The position numbers were made by a program, and so were the translations under genes. From positions 102,238,310 through 102,302,309 of the forward strand of contig CM070876.1 of assembly GCA_036365515.1 (NCBI GenBank): a stretch of 64,000 bases of DNA, read 5' to 3'. Position 1 is the stretch's first letter. Each line of letters starts with the position of its first letter. The notes beneath the pieces are model-generated. The model made no database searches and had not been told where the DNA came from. It was given only the letters and a program-made list of their open reading frames with translations. The DNA is from Torymus aiolomorphi. Its lineage: Eukaryota > Arthropoda > Insecta > Hymenoptera > Torymidae. Of the stretch, positions 41,102 to 51,555 are shown in pieces.

Positions 41102-42082
41102 GTGATGAATTCCATCGGCCTACAGCTCGCTACGGCCTGTGAAAAAGAGTTAATCCCAGCCAGCAGCCTAACGGCACGGGTGGCAAACGGGCAAAGTATA
41201 GCAGTGGTTGACTATGTGTATCTGCCTATGGTCGTGGCTGGCCTGTGCAAAGACGTACGCGTCGCAATAATGCCAGATATAGACACGGAGTGCTACTTGG
41301 GGGTAAACTTCATTAAGAAGTTTAGCTCCGTCTTAGATCCCACAGATAACATGCTGCATCTCAAGGATGATGATGCAAGCGTAATGTTAGAAGTAGCCGC
41401 CATAACCGCAAACAGTACCGTGTCCGTATCAGCTATAGGGTTGGCAGACCCAATAGAAGAACAGCGCAAAGATGTAGAAGCTTTAGTAGCTCAGCTAATC
41501 GGTAACAGCCTGGTGCCACTAGAGTGTACTTCGTGGATCGAGCATGCAATAGATCTCGGATCAACAAGACCCATTAAACAGAAGTACTACCCTGTATCTC
41601 AGAAACTCTAGGAAGCGATGCACAAACAGGTGAGGCAAATGCTAGTTACGGGAATAATAGAACCCACGACAAGTGGCTGGTCAAGTCCAGTGGTAATTGT
41701 ACGCAGGTCCAACGGGAAGATCCGTTTCTGTGTGGATAGAAAAGTGAACTCAGCGTCAAAGCCCGACGCGTACCCGTTACCATACATGGAAACTATCTTG
41801 TGCAAACTGCAGAAAGCGCGATACATCTCCACGTTGGATTTAAGCATTGCGAACCACCAGATACCACTTAGCCCGGAGACCAAAGATACTACAGCCTTCA
41901 CCGTGCCAGGCAAAGGACTTTTTCAATTTACGAGAATGCCCTACGGTCTCTCGTATGCCGGTGCGTCCTTCCAGAGGCCGATTGACAAGGTCATCGGCCC
42001 CGAACTTGAACCTTTTGCTTTCTCGTATCTCGACGATATAATAATAGTCACAGAGACATTTGAGAGCATAAAGAGGTTCTAA
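41102..42082 (+). pseudogene. Gypsy protease end and reverse transcriptase
   Basis: The frame 41102-42082 has one stop, a TAG at 41609-41611. The protease part reads VAIMPDIDTECYLGVNFIKK; reverse transcriptase follows with GIIEPTTSGWSSPVVIVRRS, KIRFCVDRKVN, ISTLDLSIANHQIPL (motif A Asp present), GLFQFTRMPYGLSYA and SYLDDIIIV (motif C). WQIP reads HQIP. It ends through a frameshift near 42080. Confidence 0.88.
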
Positions 42083-42984
42083 AAAGAGTTCTGGACAGGA
42101 TACAGGGCGCGGGCCTCACAATAAATCGCGAGAAGAGGGTCTTCTGTCGCGATGAGGTCCAAAATCTCGGGGTCATAGTAAATAGAGATGGTTTTAAGCC
42201 AGACCCCGAAAAAATAAAGCCCATTATGGAGTATCCGGTAGCGAAAAACCTCCGTTAGCTGAGACGCTTCTTAGGAATGGCCTCGTGGTATAGAAAGTTT
42301 TTATCGAACATCGCCACAATTGCTGAACCACTGACCGAATTAACGAAAAAGGATCGGAAATACGAGTGGTCAACCACACAAGAAGAGGCCTTCCAAAAGC
42401 TAAAAGCGATAGTCGCTTCTGCACCGATTCTACAAAAACCGGTATCTAACGCGCAGTTCGTGGTGCAAACTGACGCGAGCGATACAGCTCTGGGAGCGGT
42501 GCTATACAAAATAATTGACGGCGATGAAAGAGTCCTAGAGTTCGCGAGTCGAGCTCTGAGTGCAACCAAGAGGAACAATAGCATGACGGAAGGAGAACGC
42601 CTAGAAATTCTCTGGGCAATTAAAAAGTTCCGTCCCTATATAGAGGTCTACGACTTCAAGGTTATCTCGGAGCATAGCAGCTGGAAGTGGCTCCGTGACC
42701 TCCAAAACCCTACCGGTAGGTTAGCTAGGTGGGCTTTGGAGCTACAGAACCACAGTTTCACGGTCGAACATCGAAAGGGCTCGTTGAACAATGTCCCAGA
42801 TGCTCTTTCACGGAGTTTGTTCGAGGAAGAAGAGCCAGCGGTCGCCGCGTTAGATCTCGAGCGCGATACAAACGAGGACTGGTACGTCAAGATCGTGAAA
42901 GAGGTTCAACAGAAGCCGCGAGACTTCCCCACGTTCAAGCTGGAGGGGGGGGACTGTACAAGTACAACCCTAACGAAGTCATAG
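42083..42984 (+). pseudogene. Gypsy connection and RNase H domain
   Basis: After a frameshift the frame reads VLDRIQGAGLTINREK, a TAG at about 42255-42257, then RRFLGMASWYRKFLSNIATI. RNase H shows VVQTDASDTALGAVLY and NSMTEGERLEILWAIKKFRP; the third motif reads VISEHSSWKWL, with Glu where Asp is expected. It ends FTVEHRKGSLNNVPDALSRS, the usual boundary, then runs out of frame near 42950. Confidence 0.85.
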
Positions 42985-43005
42985 ACGAACCTCTCGGCGA
43001 CGACG

Positions 43006-44058
43006 ATGCATGGCATAGCAGTCCCTCACGAAAAGCGACGCGAAGTACTGAGAGAATGCCATGACTTTCCAACTGCTGGGCACTTCAGCCGCGAGAAAAC
43101 TCTAGAGAGAGTAAAGCGGACGTATTATTGGCCACACATGTCTCGAGATGTGGCCAGATACGTGAACCAGTGCCAAATTTGCCAGCAGTGCAAAGTCGAA
43201 CAGCGCGCTCTAGCAGGATTCATGGGACGTCGTATGACACAGCGTCCATGGCAAATCGTGGCAAGCGACATTACGGGATCCCTCCCTAAAACCAAGCACG
43301 GCCACGAATACATTCCCATCTTCCAGGACCTGTTCACACGCTGGATCGAAGTAATTCCGATAAAAAGGGCAGATGGCAAATCGGTGATAAAAGGGCTCAA
43401 CGAACGAGTCTGCATGCGGTTCGGAGTCCCCAAGGTGTTTCTTTCCGATAATGGGACTGAATTTAAGAATGCACCCTTGGAGGCATTCTTAAAGGAGAGA
43501 AACGTGCATCACACGTTTGCACCACCATATCACCCTCAAGCCAATCCCGTCGATCGTCTGAATCGAACGGTGAAGACCATGATCATGTCTTACGCTGAGG
43601 AGAATCGCCGGTCCTGGGATGAGCATTTAAAAGAGCTGGCGTTCGCGTATAATACGGCCGAACACAGCTCTACCAAGATAAGTCCTGCCATGCTCATTTA
43701 CGGCCGACAACCTGATCCACCGAAGACACTAAGGCGGAAGGAAGACAGGTTCGTCGAAGAGCAAGGGCAGGAAGAGGCGATAAATAATTGGGTGGCGCGC
43801 ATGGACAAGCTCCGCGAATTGCACGTTCAGACGGCGGCCAACGCGCAAGCGGAGCAGGCGAGACAAGCCAAATATTATGACGCTCATCGTCGACCTCCAG
43901 AATTCTGTCTAGGAGATCGTGTATGGAGAGAGAATAAGGCACTATCCTCTGCAGCTGAGGGGATGTCGGCCAAATCAGCCCCGAAGTACGCGGGGTCATA
44001 CACGATTGTGCATATTCTAGGCGAAAACACCTATGAGATCCAAGGTGAGGATGGTTAA
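43006..44058 (+). CDS. Gypsy integrase with altered catalytic triad
   Basis: 350 residues. The HHCC zinc domain is clear (HDFPTAGHFSREKTLERVK, then CQICQQCK). The core has WQIVASDITGSLP, KVFLSDNGTEF and, for the catalytic Glu, QANPVDRLNRTVK, that is Asp instead of Glu. The C-terminal part with FCLGDRVWRENKALSS and KYAGSYTIVHIL is a GPY/F-type module. The frame is intact but is unlikely to be active as read. The natural start lies further upstream, since integrase is cut from the polyprotein. Confidence 0.9.
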   Translation: MHGIAVPHEKRREVLRECHDFPTAGHFSREKTLERVKRTYYWPHMSRDVARYVNQCQICQQCKVEQRALAGFMGRRMTQRPWQIVASDITGSLPKTKHGHEYIPIFQDLFTRWIEVIPIKRADGKSVIKGLNERVCMRFGVPKVFLSDNGTEFKNAPLEAFLKERNVHHTFAPPYHPQANPVDRLNRTVKTMIMSYAEENRRSWDEHLKELAFAYNTAEHSSTKISPAMLIYGRQPDPPKTLRRKEDRFVEEQGQEEAINNWVARMDKLRELHVQTAANAQAEQARQAKYYDAHRRPPEFCLGDRVWRENKALSSAAEGMSAKSAPKYAGSYTIVHILGENTYEIQGEDG

Positions 44059-44445
44059 ACGATAAGTCCTGTCCGTGCGCAGCGACTCAAGCGATACGTC
44101 TCCGCAGAAGAGCCCGAGGGCTACTTGGACAAAAGTAGTCCGGAAGTAGCTCAATCGCTACCACCGAGGGACTCTTCAGTCGAACGTGGCGCACCAGCGG
44201 ACAATAGAGGTAGCCAGGGGAATGTACAGCCTCGGGCGACGGCTAAGAGGCGCGGTCTACATCGTAAGATCGTGCTATTACTTAGGCCAGGAAAGCGAGC
44301 GAGCGACGGCCGACCTACGCGTGTGGTCGATCCAACGGAGTCCAAGCGAGGCCCAGGGAGGCCAAAGGGCTCGAAGAAGAAGCTTGCACCTACTGCTGTC
44401 GGGTCAATTAGCCCCCGTCGAATCCGAGTGTCCAAAAAGCGCTAA
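44059..44445 (+). CDS. C-terminal extension of gypsy pol with AT-hook
   Basis: After the integrase stop, a frame from 44125 reads basic residues and KRGPGRPKGSKKK near its end, a textbook AT-hook core (GRP flanked by Arg/Lys), which binds AT-rich minor groove. It is probably the tail of integrase, read through the stop at 44056-44058; such tails may help choose target sites. Confidence 0.6.
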   Translation, partial: TISPVRAQRLKRYVSAEEPEGYLDKSSPEVAQSLPPRDSSVERGAPADNRGSQGNVQPRATAKRRGLHRKIVLLLRPGKRASDGRPTRVVDPTESKRGPGRPKGSKKKLAPTAVGSISPRRIRVSKKR

Positions 44446-44447
44446 CT

Positions 44448-45410
44448 GTGCCGTCCAAGAATTGTGCCGTCCGTACTAACCCGTGTTCGTCCTTGTTTTC
44501 CGATCCTCATACTCACCTCTTTTCGGGATCAACTTGCCGGTTGCCGGACATGCCAGGCCTAACTCCAGAGGTAGTGGAGACGGTGAAGCTGAAACCTCCA
44601 CCAGTGGCAGAACCCTCCACCATAGTGATTGAGGAGATAGAGGCACCGAAGCCAAGAAGGGGACCTTCGAGGCCGGCCGACACAGGCGCCGGTCCGTCCC
44701 CGCTCCGGCGACCTCATCCCCTGAAGGAGCCGCGGGAGAAGAGCTGTACCCGGCCTCAAGAAGAGGTACCAGCCGAGCCGACTGGTGCTGGCCGAGTCCC
44801 AGAATAGGAGGCGGCCCGAGCCCATCATTGTGCGCCGGAAGTTGACGCCGGCGCGGCTGGGGCCGCAAAAGGAAAAGAAGAAGATGCTCCGACCCAGGCC
44901 CCAAAAGAAGCACCGACCGATGAAGTCGGTGCGGCCTGGGTCCCGGTGGAACAGGCCCTTGAGGAGGCGCGACGCCTCAGCAAGTCCTCGCGCGCTGCGG
45001 AGGACGCTGCCCTGGCCGCACTCGAGGATTTTCTCCAGTGCCACGGTGAGGCCGGAGAGCGGCAAGCCGACAAATTGGTTGGAATGGCCCAAGGCCGGCG
45101 AGAAGAGGCCAGGGTCGCCAGGCTGCGCCGCGCCGCCTTGCGGAAGGAGGAAGAGGCTCGTCTGGCTCGTGCACAGGATCGCATGGAAGAGGTCAGGCGA
45201 GCCAAAGAAGAGGTGGAGGGGACGGCGCGCCAGGCTAAACAAGAGGCCCAGCGCCTTCTCCAGGAAGAAGAGGAGCGCCTCCGGAAGGCGCTCAAGGAGG
45301 AGAAGGCTGCCCGGGAGGCATTAGACGCGCAGGCGCTCCCCCGATGCTTCATGTGTGGCGAGCTTGGGGTAAAGAAGTCGAAGCACTGCCCCAACCAAGC
45401 TCGCCACTAG
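44448..45410 (+). pseudogene. Extra ORF of gypsy element, coiled coil and zinc knuckle
   Basis: One frame runs 44448-45410 with a single TAG at 44805-44807; MPGLTPEVVETVKLKPPPV near 44549 is the likely start. The N-terminal part is Pro/Glu-rich. Residues from about 44946 (EQALEEARRLSKSSRAAEDA) to 45330 form a long Ala/Glu/Arg-rich coiled coil, and the end CFMCGELGVKKSKHC is a CCHC-like finger. It lacks a signal peptide or membrane anchor, so it is not an env gene. It may be a second gag-like protein. No family recognised. Confidence 0.62.
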
Positions 45411-45642
45411 GGGCACCGGACTTACTCCCGGGCCAGCTGAAGAGAGCTAAGCCCCGAAGAGTCTTTTTTTGATGTTTTTTTTTAATAAAAATTAAAAAAA
45501 AAAAATCCAGTGACTCCAATTCTTCCTAATTCCCTTTTCGAACCTCCTTCTCCTAAAACCTTACCACCATACGTATAGGTATGACGGCGGCAATGGATGG
45601 CAGAGCTGCTCATAGGTCCCCTAAGCAGCGTCTGGCGGGGGG
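45411..45642 (+). other. 3' untranslated region of gypsy element
   Basis: Contains TTTAATAAAAATTAAAAA near 45480 and the purine tract before the LTR. Confidence 0.6.
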
Positions 45643-46718
45643 TGTAACGCTTGCGCGAATTAGGTAATTCGAGATGCGAATTACCCGCGCTGAGCAGGCG
45701 TGCTCACTGGGGGCGCGAGCGCGTGAGAATTCTGACCGGATTAGAACGGTCTCGCGACGCGTAATATGCCCGTCGCGTACCCGCGAAGCTACTACGGTTT
45801 TATGCGAGTCACGGCAGCCATCTTCGTGTCTGCAATCGTGCCGTGAACTTTTCTTCAGCGTGTCTCTCAAAAGTTACCTCGTCCGCCCCGTCCTATCTTT
45901 TTATAGTTACCGCGAGTGTAGTGGAGGCGCCGAGCAGACTGTATGCGCGTGAAAGAGAGACAGGGAGAGAGCGATCCCGAGCCGCGTGAGCCACACGAGA
46001 CAGTGAGCTAGGAGCCGGCAGCCAGCCTGCCTGCCGACCCGATGCAGCGAGTAAGAGAGAGAGAGAGAGACATAGCGCGCAACTACTGTGCGAGCAAGAG
46101 AGAGCGGGAGAGAGTCAAGTGCACCGGCTGCTCCTTCCAAAAGTAAGTCTTATACTTTCATCACTCGCGTTAAATGTAATGGTTTGCACGGAAATCGCCC
46201 CGTGCAAACTTTCTGTGCCGTGTACGCGCGGGTGTGTGTCAGCCCGCCGTACTTTAACACCGCGCGCGAGAGTAGCAGCTTCGCCGCGCGCCGTATCGTT
46301 CGCGCGTTTGAATCTTAACTGTCGCGCGCGAACTAACTCACTGTTTTAATCAGCACATGCGTTGTACTTGTACTTATTAGTGATTGTAATATACTGTGAT
46401 ATCTAGTTACTCGTCGCGTTGTTCATTACAACCTGTCCTTCTCCCGGATACCGCCGCCTCCGTGGGAAAACGACTCCGCCGGTCGTTTTCATATCTGAGC
46501 ATAGCGGCCGCGCACTTTACTCTTCGAGCGCGCGCTTTTCATTCAGCGATCCAATTAGTTGGAAAGCGAAGTTCCCGTGTGATCTTCGCGTTGTTTTCGG
46601 GATTCCAGGAGCAGATCCCCGGGCAAGTCATTGTAGTCTGACCCCCGCGGCACCGTGTTCTAGGGCATCGCTGGCCTGTGGCTTTTTGGGATTTTCCCCC
46701 AGAAGCCATCCCTTTACA
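45643..46718 (+). repeat. 3' LTR of gypsy element
   Basis: Partner of 36855-37794. It carries an extra CpG-rich block at about 46206-46336, either inserted here or deleted from the 5' copy. The purine tract GGCGGGGGG precedes it. Confidence 0.93.
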
Positions 46719-46722
46719 ACAT

Positions 46723-47703
46723 TAAGTCGTCATTGAGAAATAACGATTTTGAAAAATACGTAAAAAAATATTAACCCTAAATATCTCTAAAAGTTATGAG
46801 ACAATTCATTTACCTAAAGGACTTATACGATAAACATATAAACTCTACATCTCCACAAAATTTCAACATGATTAAACTAATTTCTTTTTCTCTAATTATC
46901 ACACGACAAAGAAAATGACTTTGCAAAATACGAAAATTTTAAATATCAAATATCTCAAAAAGTAATCGGACGATCTTGATGGAAATTAGCAAATATATTA
47001 TCTATATCGCAGACAAAATTGTCTATAAATTTGGAGCTGATTTATTGAACCATTCTCAAGAAATTGCGATTTGAAAAAAAGGTTAAAAAAATTTTAACCT
47101 CAAATATCTCTGAAATATATTGACCAATCATGTAGCCCAAGGAATTTAGCCTAGAGCTATGCAAAATCTACCTCTACAAGTAATTTCGAAGCGTTTAAGT
47201 CAATTTTCCAAAAGTAAACGTGCTTCATACAAAACGCATTTTTTCATTTTTGCATTTTTTTCTCAAAAACTAGTCGACGGAATGGATTCAAATCTTTACA
47301 GATTATAGCTATTTATATTCTGCATTTTCATGATTTTTCTCGAAAGAATTACCGTTTATTTTTGGATTTATAAGCTTTAAAGAAAACACGTTTTTGTTAA
47401 TAACAAGAGAACTGCAATAGCTAATGTAATTTTATTTTCGGAAAATTTAAGTTCTTTTATGCTTCTTCGAATGCTATTTGTCGGATTCAAATATCTCAAT
47501 GTTATTATTAAAGCTCACACGGACATACGCACACACGCTCACACGCACGCGTGAGCGCACGTACGCACGCACGCACACATCCATACAGACATTTTCTAAA
47601 ATCATGTGATTTGAACTTTTATCACCTCTATTCGTGTTTCTAGCGCAATTTAACGAAAATTAAAATTTTACTATTACAAAGCTTCCTCTAGGAGGAAGCA
47701 AAA
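46723..47703 (+). repeat. Dispersed hairpin-ended repeat, copy C, right part
   Basis: Resumes with TAAGTCGTCATTGAGAAATA, matching the interior of the other copies, then AACCTCAAATATCTCTGAAA, a CA/CG tract (47516-47580), ACAGACATTTTCTAAAATCA, and the perfect hairpin GCTTCCTCTAGGAGGAAGC at about 47681-47699. Confidence 0.75.
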
Positions 47704-48404
47704 TATCATCTATAAAAGAATTTCAATATGATTTTTTAATGCATTTTCAACTGTATCGAACACCTATGAATCAAAACAATATACTCGCTTTTTTCGTGTT
47801 TTGTGGTTGGGGGTTTCCATTGAGAAAAAGATAGACTTGAGCTTCATAGTGTCGAACTGAGGCCCTGTGCTGAAAACTATTTAGTTTTCCAAATAGTCTG
47901 ATTTTCTGAAAAATTAGTCTCTTGAGATTTTTTTTCTCAAATCTCTTATTTTCTGAAAGTTTTCATTGTATAAGTTAAAGTTGGGAAGCCAAGCCTGTAG
48001 ACTCGCTTACGGAAAGGCAGTCGCATGTATATTAGAGGAGTTTGTCTTATTTTGATTTGCTGCTTCGTTAGTCATTTACTAGAGAAATCAACTGCTTGCT
48101 CAACTGAGCAAGCTTAATTGAGTAAAGCATGTATCACTAGTATTGTGTTATTTATGACGACTATGGTAACCGCTCTTCAGTCACTTGAACAATAATATGT
48201 GTTTAATAAACAAAAAACTGTTGAAACTTTCGAAATCTCATTTTAGAAACTTATGAGCATATGTACCGAAAACAGTAATGAAATGACTATTTATTTATGT
48301 TTATAAACTTTGACTTTTAACGTATTTCTTATAATAATGCTGAAATATATTTTTTTTCCAAATATTAAATGTATTGTTATATATAAAATCGTGATCGTAC
48401 TTAC
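47704..48404. other. Spacer or intron, no gene seen
   Basis: If the MSH4-like gene is intact this is intron 3' of exon 48405-48624. The next expected exon would carry the Walker A ATPase motif, which I did not find here. Confidence 0.55.
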
Positions 48405-48624
48405 TATATTATTAGATACGTTGGTACTAAATCCTAACAATAAATTAATGGGGTGATGAGAATCAATGATGCACAGTTGATCATTAAATTTTGGTTCAAT
48501 AAATCCAGATCGACTGCTTACAATTGCTAATGTTGCAACAAAATCAAGATTACCTATGTCACTGCACAATTGAAAAAAGCTTCCAGTGTAACTGCGGACT
48601 TCTTTAATCAAACTTTCAATTAGT
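48405..48624 (-). CDS. MSH4-like exon (meiotic MutS homologue), middle of protein
   Basis: Minus-strand exon, 220 bp, between acceptor TATATAG and donor GTAAGT (48399-48404). It reads LIESLIKEVRSYTGSFFQLC, then NLDFVATLAIVSSRSGFIEP and FNDQLCIIDSHHPI. The order of LD-x-LA, the Pro-x-F-x-D/N segment and HHPI marks the end of the MutS core just before the ATPase domain; the spacing and the upstream exon favour MSH4 over MSH2, MSH5 or MSH6. The phase joins cleanly to the exon at 52629-52872. MSH4 works with MSH5 to stabilise crossover intermediates in meiosis. Confidence 0.7.
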
Positions 48625-49105
48625 CTATATAGACAAATAAATTTTATTAATATTTGACCCAGAGATCGGCATTATTCGTCCGCAAAATTTTTTCGAATAC
48701 TCATAATATTTCAGTAAATATTTGATGCAACGAAATAATTTTGATTAGTAAATACGTTTCTTATAAAAACTGAGCCTTCAGAATTGTTTTGAAAAAGTAT
48801 TCGAGAAACTTATTTGCCCAATATTTCGACACTAGTAAGTGAAAGTGATTTTATGTCCTTGAGGTCGTTTGCGCCCGCGCAAAGCAAGGGTAAAAAGATC
48901 CCACGAGGTTAAAATCACCTTCCCTTTCGTGTATATAACAGTATTCTTTAACACGACATGTAGAAAATGGCATTTATACGATTTTTCTAATGTCGAACAC
49001 TTAATAGAAATTACATATAAAAATGAGATTGCACATAATAAATCAAAAAACTTTATGAACAAATACTTACTGAATTTATAGTTAAGGATGTCGCCCTTAA
49101 GGTAT

Positions 49106-49681
49106 TGTTACGTGTGACGGGATTCTGGTTCTCTTGGCCTGACCTGGTAATGAGCCCAGAAAGGTGCAAATGAAATATACTAATAACGTATCAAAAATAA
49201 ATAATCAGTGATTATTAAATGTACTGATATCGCGAGAGAGAAAGGTGCTCCTAAGTTAATTATGCGACGTTGTAACATATCTACTTCTTGTTGGTGTCAG
49301 AAGGGATCTGGTGGCTTGGTAATCTGGTTCTCAGTCTGGTGGTCTACTGACAGTTGTGGCTTCCTGCCGAGCAGTGTCGTAGCCTCGGCCTCTCACGTTA
49401 GCTAAGCCCTGCCTCGCGCGGTACTTCCGCTTTTATAACCCAAATCTTATCTTAATCACTTATGAGCGCGACCGAGTTCCTGCGCCAGCTCTTTGAATTT
49501 GGGCGAGTCGCTGTAATTCTCTTACGCCTCGTCTATAATGCAGACTTCCGGCTATCACCGCTTTCTTATTACCCTAAGTATGTATGGAAAGCCAAGCGTT
49601 AGAATATCCACCTACTATTAAACTCTTTGATTTGGCACCCGAATAATAAATAAATCGATATACGTTCAGGCTTCCTTAACA
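49106..49681 (-). mobile_element. Possible solo LTR, minus strand
   Basis: Starts TGTTACGTGTGACGGG and ends CTTAACA. On the minus strand GGTTATAAAAGCGGAAG near 49430 is a good TATA box. It is absent from the mirrored right arm, which supports insertion, but I found no target duplication. Confidence 0.4.
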
Positions 49682-49734
49682 AGCCTTTTACCCCTGCATG
49701 CGATAGAGTTAGTCATTGTGAGAGCGAGTGTATA

Positions 49735-49912
49735 CGCACACACGCACACACACACGCGCGAGCGCACACGCACGCACACACGCGCACGTGCATGCATAGG
49801 TGCACACACACACACACATCCATCCACCCACCCACACACACACACACACACGCACGCGCGCACGCACGAGCACGCCCACGCACACGCACGCACGTATGCT
49901 CGCACGAACACA
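49735..49912. repeat. CA/CG-rich microsatellite
   Basis: Alternating CA, CG and CGCA units over about 175 bp; potential Z-DNA. A short GT-rich counterpart lies at 51838-51876 in the mirrored arm. Confidence 0.93.
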
Positions 49913-49927
49913 TTTATATGCGAAGCT

Positions 49928-50188
49928 ACTTATGGGGACATTTTTTGTAATGAAACGATACTTATGAGGACTTTCTCCACTTATGGGGAACGTCCTTATA
50001 AGACGAACTTGTGAGACTGTACTAATGGGGACAAAAAAGCCTAACTTCGTTTTTCCGAGGCGTCGCTGCGAAAGTCAATAACCTGACGGATGTTTTTATT
50101 GTAGACAATGGCGGCAGGCAGCGCCGTCTTTACTTCCTATTTGGGAACTCTGGAGAAAGAGACTATAGGTCCATTGGTCCCCATAAGT
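49928..50188. mobile_element. 261 bp MITE with 12 bp terminal inverted repeats
   Basis: Ends ACTTATGGGGAC and GTCCCCATAAGT. The flanking octamers GCGAAGCT and GCGATTCT agree at six of eight positions, which hints at an 8 bp hAT-type duplication. The internal phrase ACTTATGGGGA repeats near 49978. It is missing from the mirrored arm at 51586-51850. Confidence 0.7.
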
Positions 50189-50689
50189 GCGATTCTCCAA
50201 ATTCTCACACACATGTACCCACACAGAAATATACATATACAGTTACTGCGCGATTTCTCGGCATTGGCCACTTTGCGCGGATGCGTCGCGAAAGTTGCGC
50301 AGAGGTATAATTTTCGAGAGTTCACGCTTCGATTGAGCTATGGTATTGGTGATGGTGGTGCCTGTATGTGTTGATTGTGAGGCTAATACGAACCGCCACG
50401 AGGGCGGAGTCGTGGTTGCTGCAGCCGCTCGACGACGTGCTGGAGACACGCCTGGCGCTCTGCATCATTCTATACTTTGCTCCAACAACACATCATACTG
50501 TAAGATTTTATGCTTATTGTTGAAAATCTTTAAAATTTTAATTTATTTTAATTTACTAAAAAAGTTCCCGAGTACTTAGTGATAACAAAATTCAGAGTAT
50601 TTCTACGGTTATTTATTTATTTTATATCAACGACATCATGCGAGGGATGGGTAGTGAAAATATAGGTGTAGTCAATAACATAGTCTAGG

Positions 50690-51130
50690 TGTGTAATTTA
50701 ACATGAGGGCAGAACTGACTTTATTAAAATCTCCAAAATACATGGTTAAGCAGAGAGACTGAGCCAGAGAGCTAAGAACTGCTCGAAGGCTGGAATCAGA
50801 ATGAATTGCTATGGCATGTGTAGCGGTATTTATAGTCCGCCGAGTTCCTTCGCCGAGAATGTTCTAGAGAGAATCGGCTTAAGACTCTCTTTCTCAGTCT
50901 CTCTTTACATGGATTGAATAGATAGGCAGTTAAAAATTCCAAAGAACCAGCGGTAACGGCAAACAGTGCATTTATATTGGTAAGTAATGGTGTATTAAAC
51001 TATAGCGCCGCTGCTTCCCGTTTTACAATTAGTCTTACCAAGCCTGGTGCACTTTCAGAGTTCATAGATCATCGAATGTTCTGGGAACTTCTGGAAATTC
51101 CTTACTTACACTGTGTTGTCATCATGACGT
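50690..51130 (-). other. LTR-like block
   Basis: On the minus strand GACTATAAATACCGC near 50832 resembles a TATA box and ATTTTAATAAAGTC near 50725 a poly(A) signal. Ends not resolved. Confidence 0.35.
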
Positions 51131-51297
51131 CAGAGGCGTTGATTTAATGAATGGGATTGTAGTGCGAGTGTTTACGTTTCTACTGTATATCAATACTCGC
51201 ACGTGCTCTTGTATTGATACTATTTACTATTTATATTTTCTGTTTTGAACGCAATTCAGTATGCATGTTACAATACATATAGGTAAGTCAAATGTAA

Positions 51298-51555
51298 CAC
51301 GTAAAATATTTCAACAAGGTATGGTACTTTTTATTTCATAAATCAATATTATGGAATGATTGGAGAACTAAAATATTTTCCATTGTGTTACAATCATGTC
51401 CTGAAAAAGAATTTCAGTTGTATGCAATTTTATTTTTAATTATGTTAGTTAACGGCCACAATGTAAAACATGTAGTTCTCCAATAATTTCGTCATACTGA
51501 TAAATGAAATAAAAAGTACCACCCAAAGTTGAAATATATTGTTATTTTTTACGTA
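51298..51555. repeat. 258 bp inverted-repeat element
   Basis: ACGTAAAATATTTCAAC ... GGTACTTTTTATTTCATAAA ... ATTGGAGAACTA at the left is mirrored by TAGTTCTCCAATAATTTCGT ... ATGAAATAAAAAGTACCA at the right. MITE-like. Confidence 0.7.

Larger units (their letters stand above)
36855..46718 (+). mobile_element. Gypsy-type LTR retrotransposon, complete structure, decayed genes
   Basis: Two LTRs (940 and 1076 bp), both TGTAACG...TTACA, flanked by ACAT at 36851-36854 and 46719-46722. A tRNA-Lys-like primer site TGGCGCCACAACG begins 2 bp after the 5' LTR, and a G-rich tract precedes the 3' LTR. The order gag, protease, reverse transcriptase, RNase H, integrase, then an extra ORF, is gypsy-like. All frames carry stops or shifts, and RNase H and integrase have lost catalytic residues. 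Confidence 0.94.

Noticed and set aside
49666..49911. Cys/Val-rich ORFs over CA/CG microsatellites, also at 9686-10017 and 35757-35979
   Set aside because: Products of dinucleotide repeats open in several frames.
50108..50374. 88-residue ORF starting MAAGSAVF
   Set aside because: Starts inside a MITE and continues into the palindrome arm, so it spans unrelated units.
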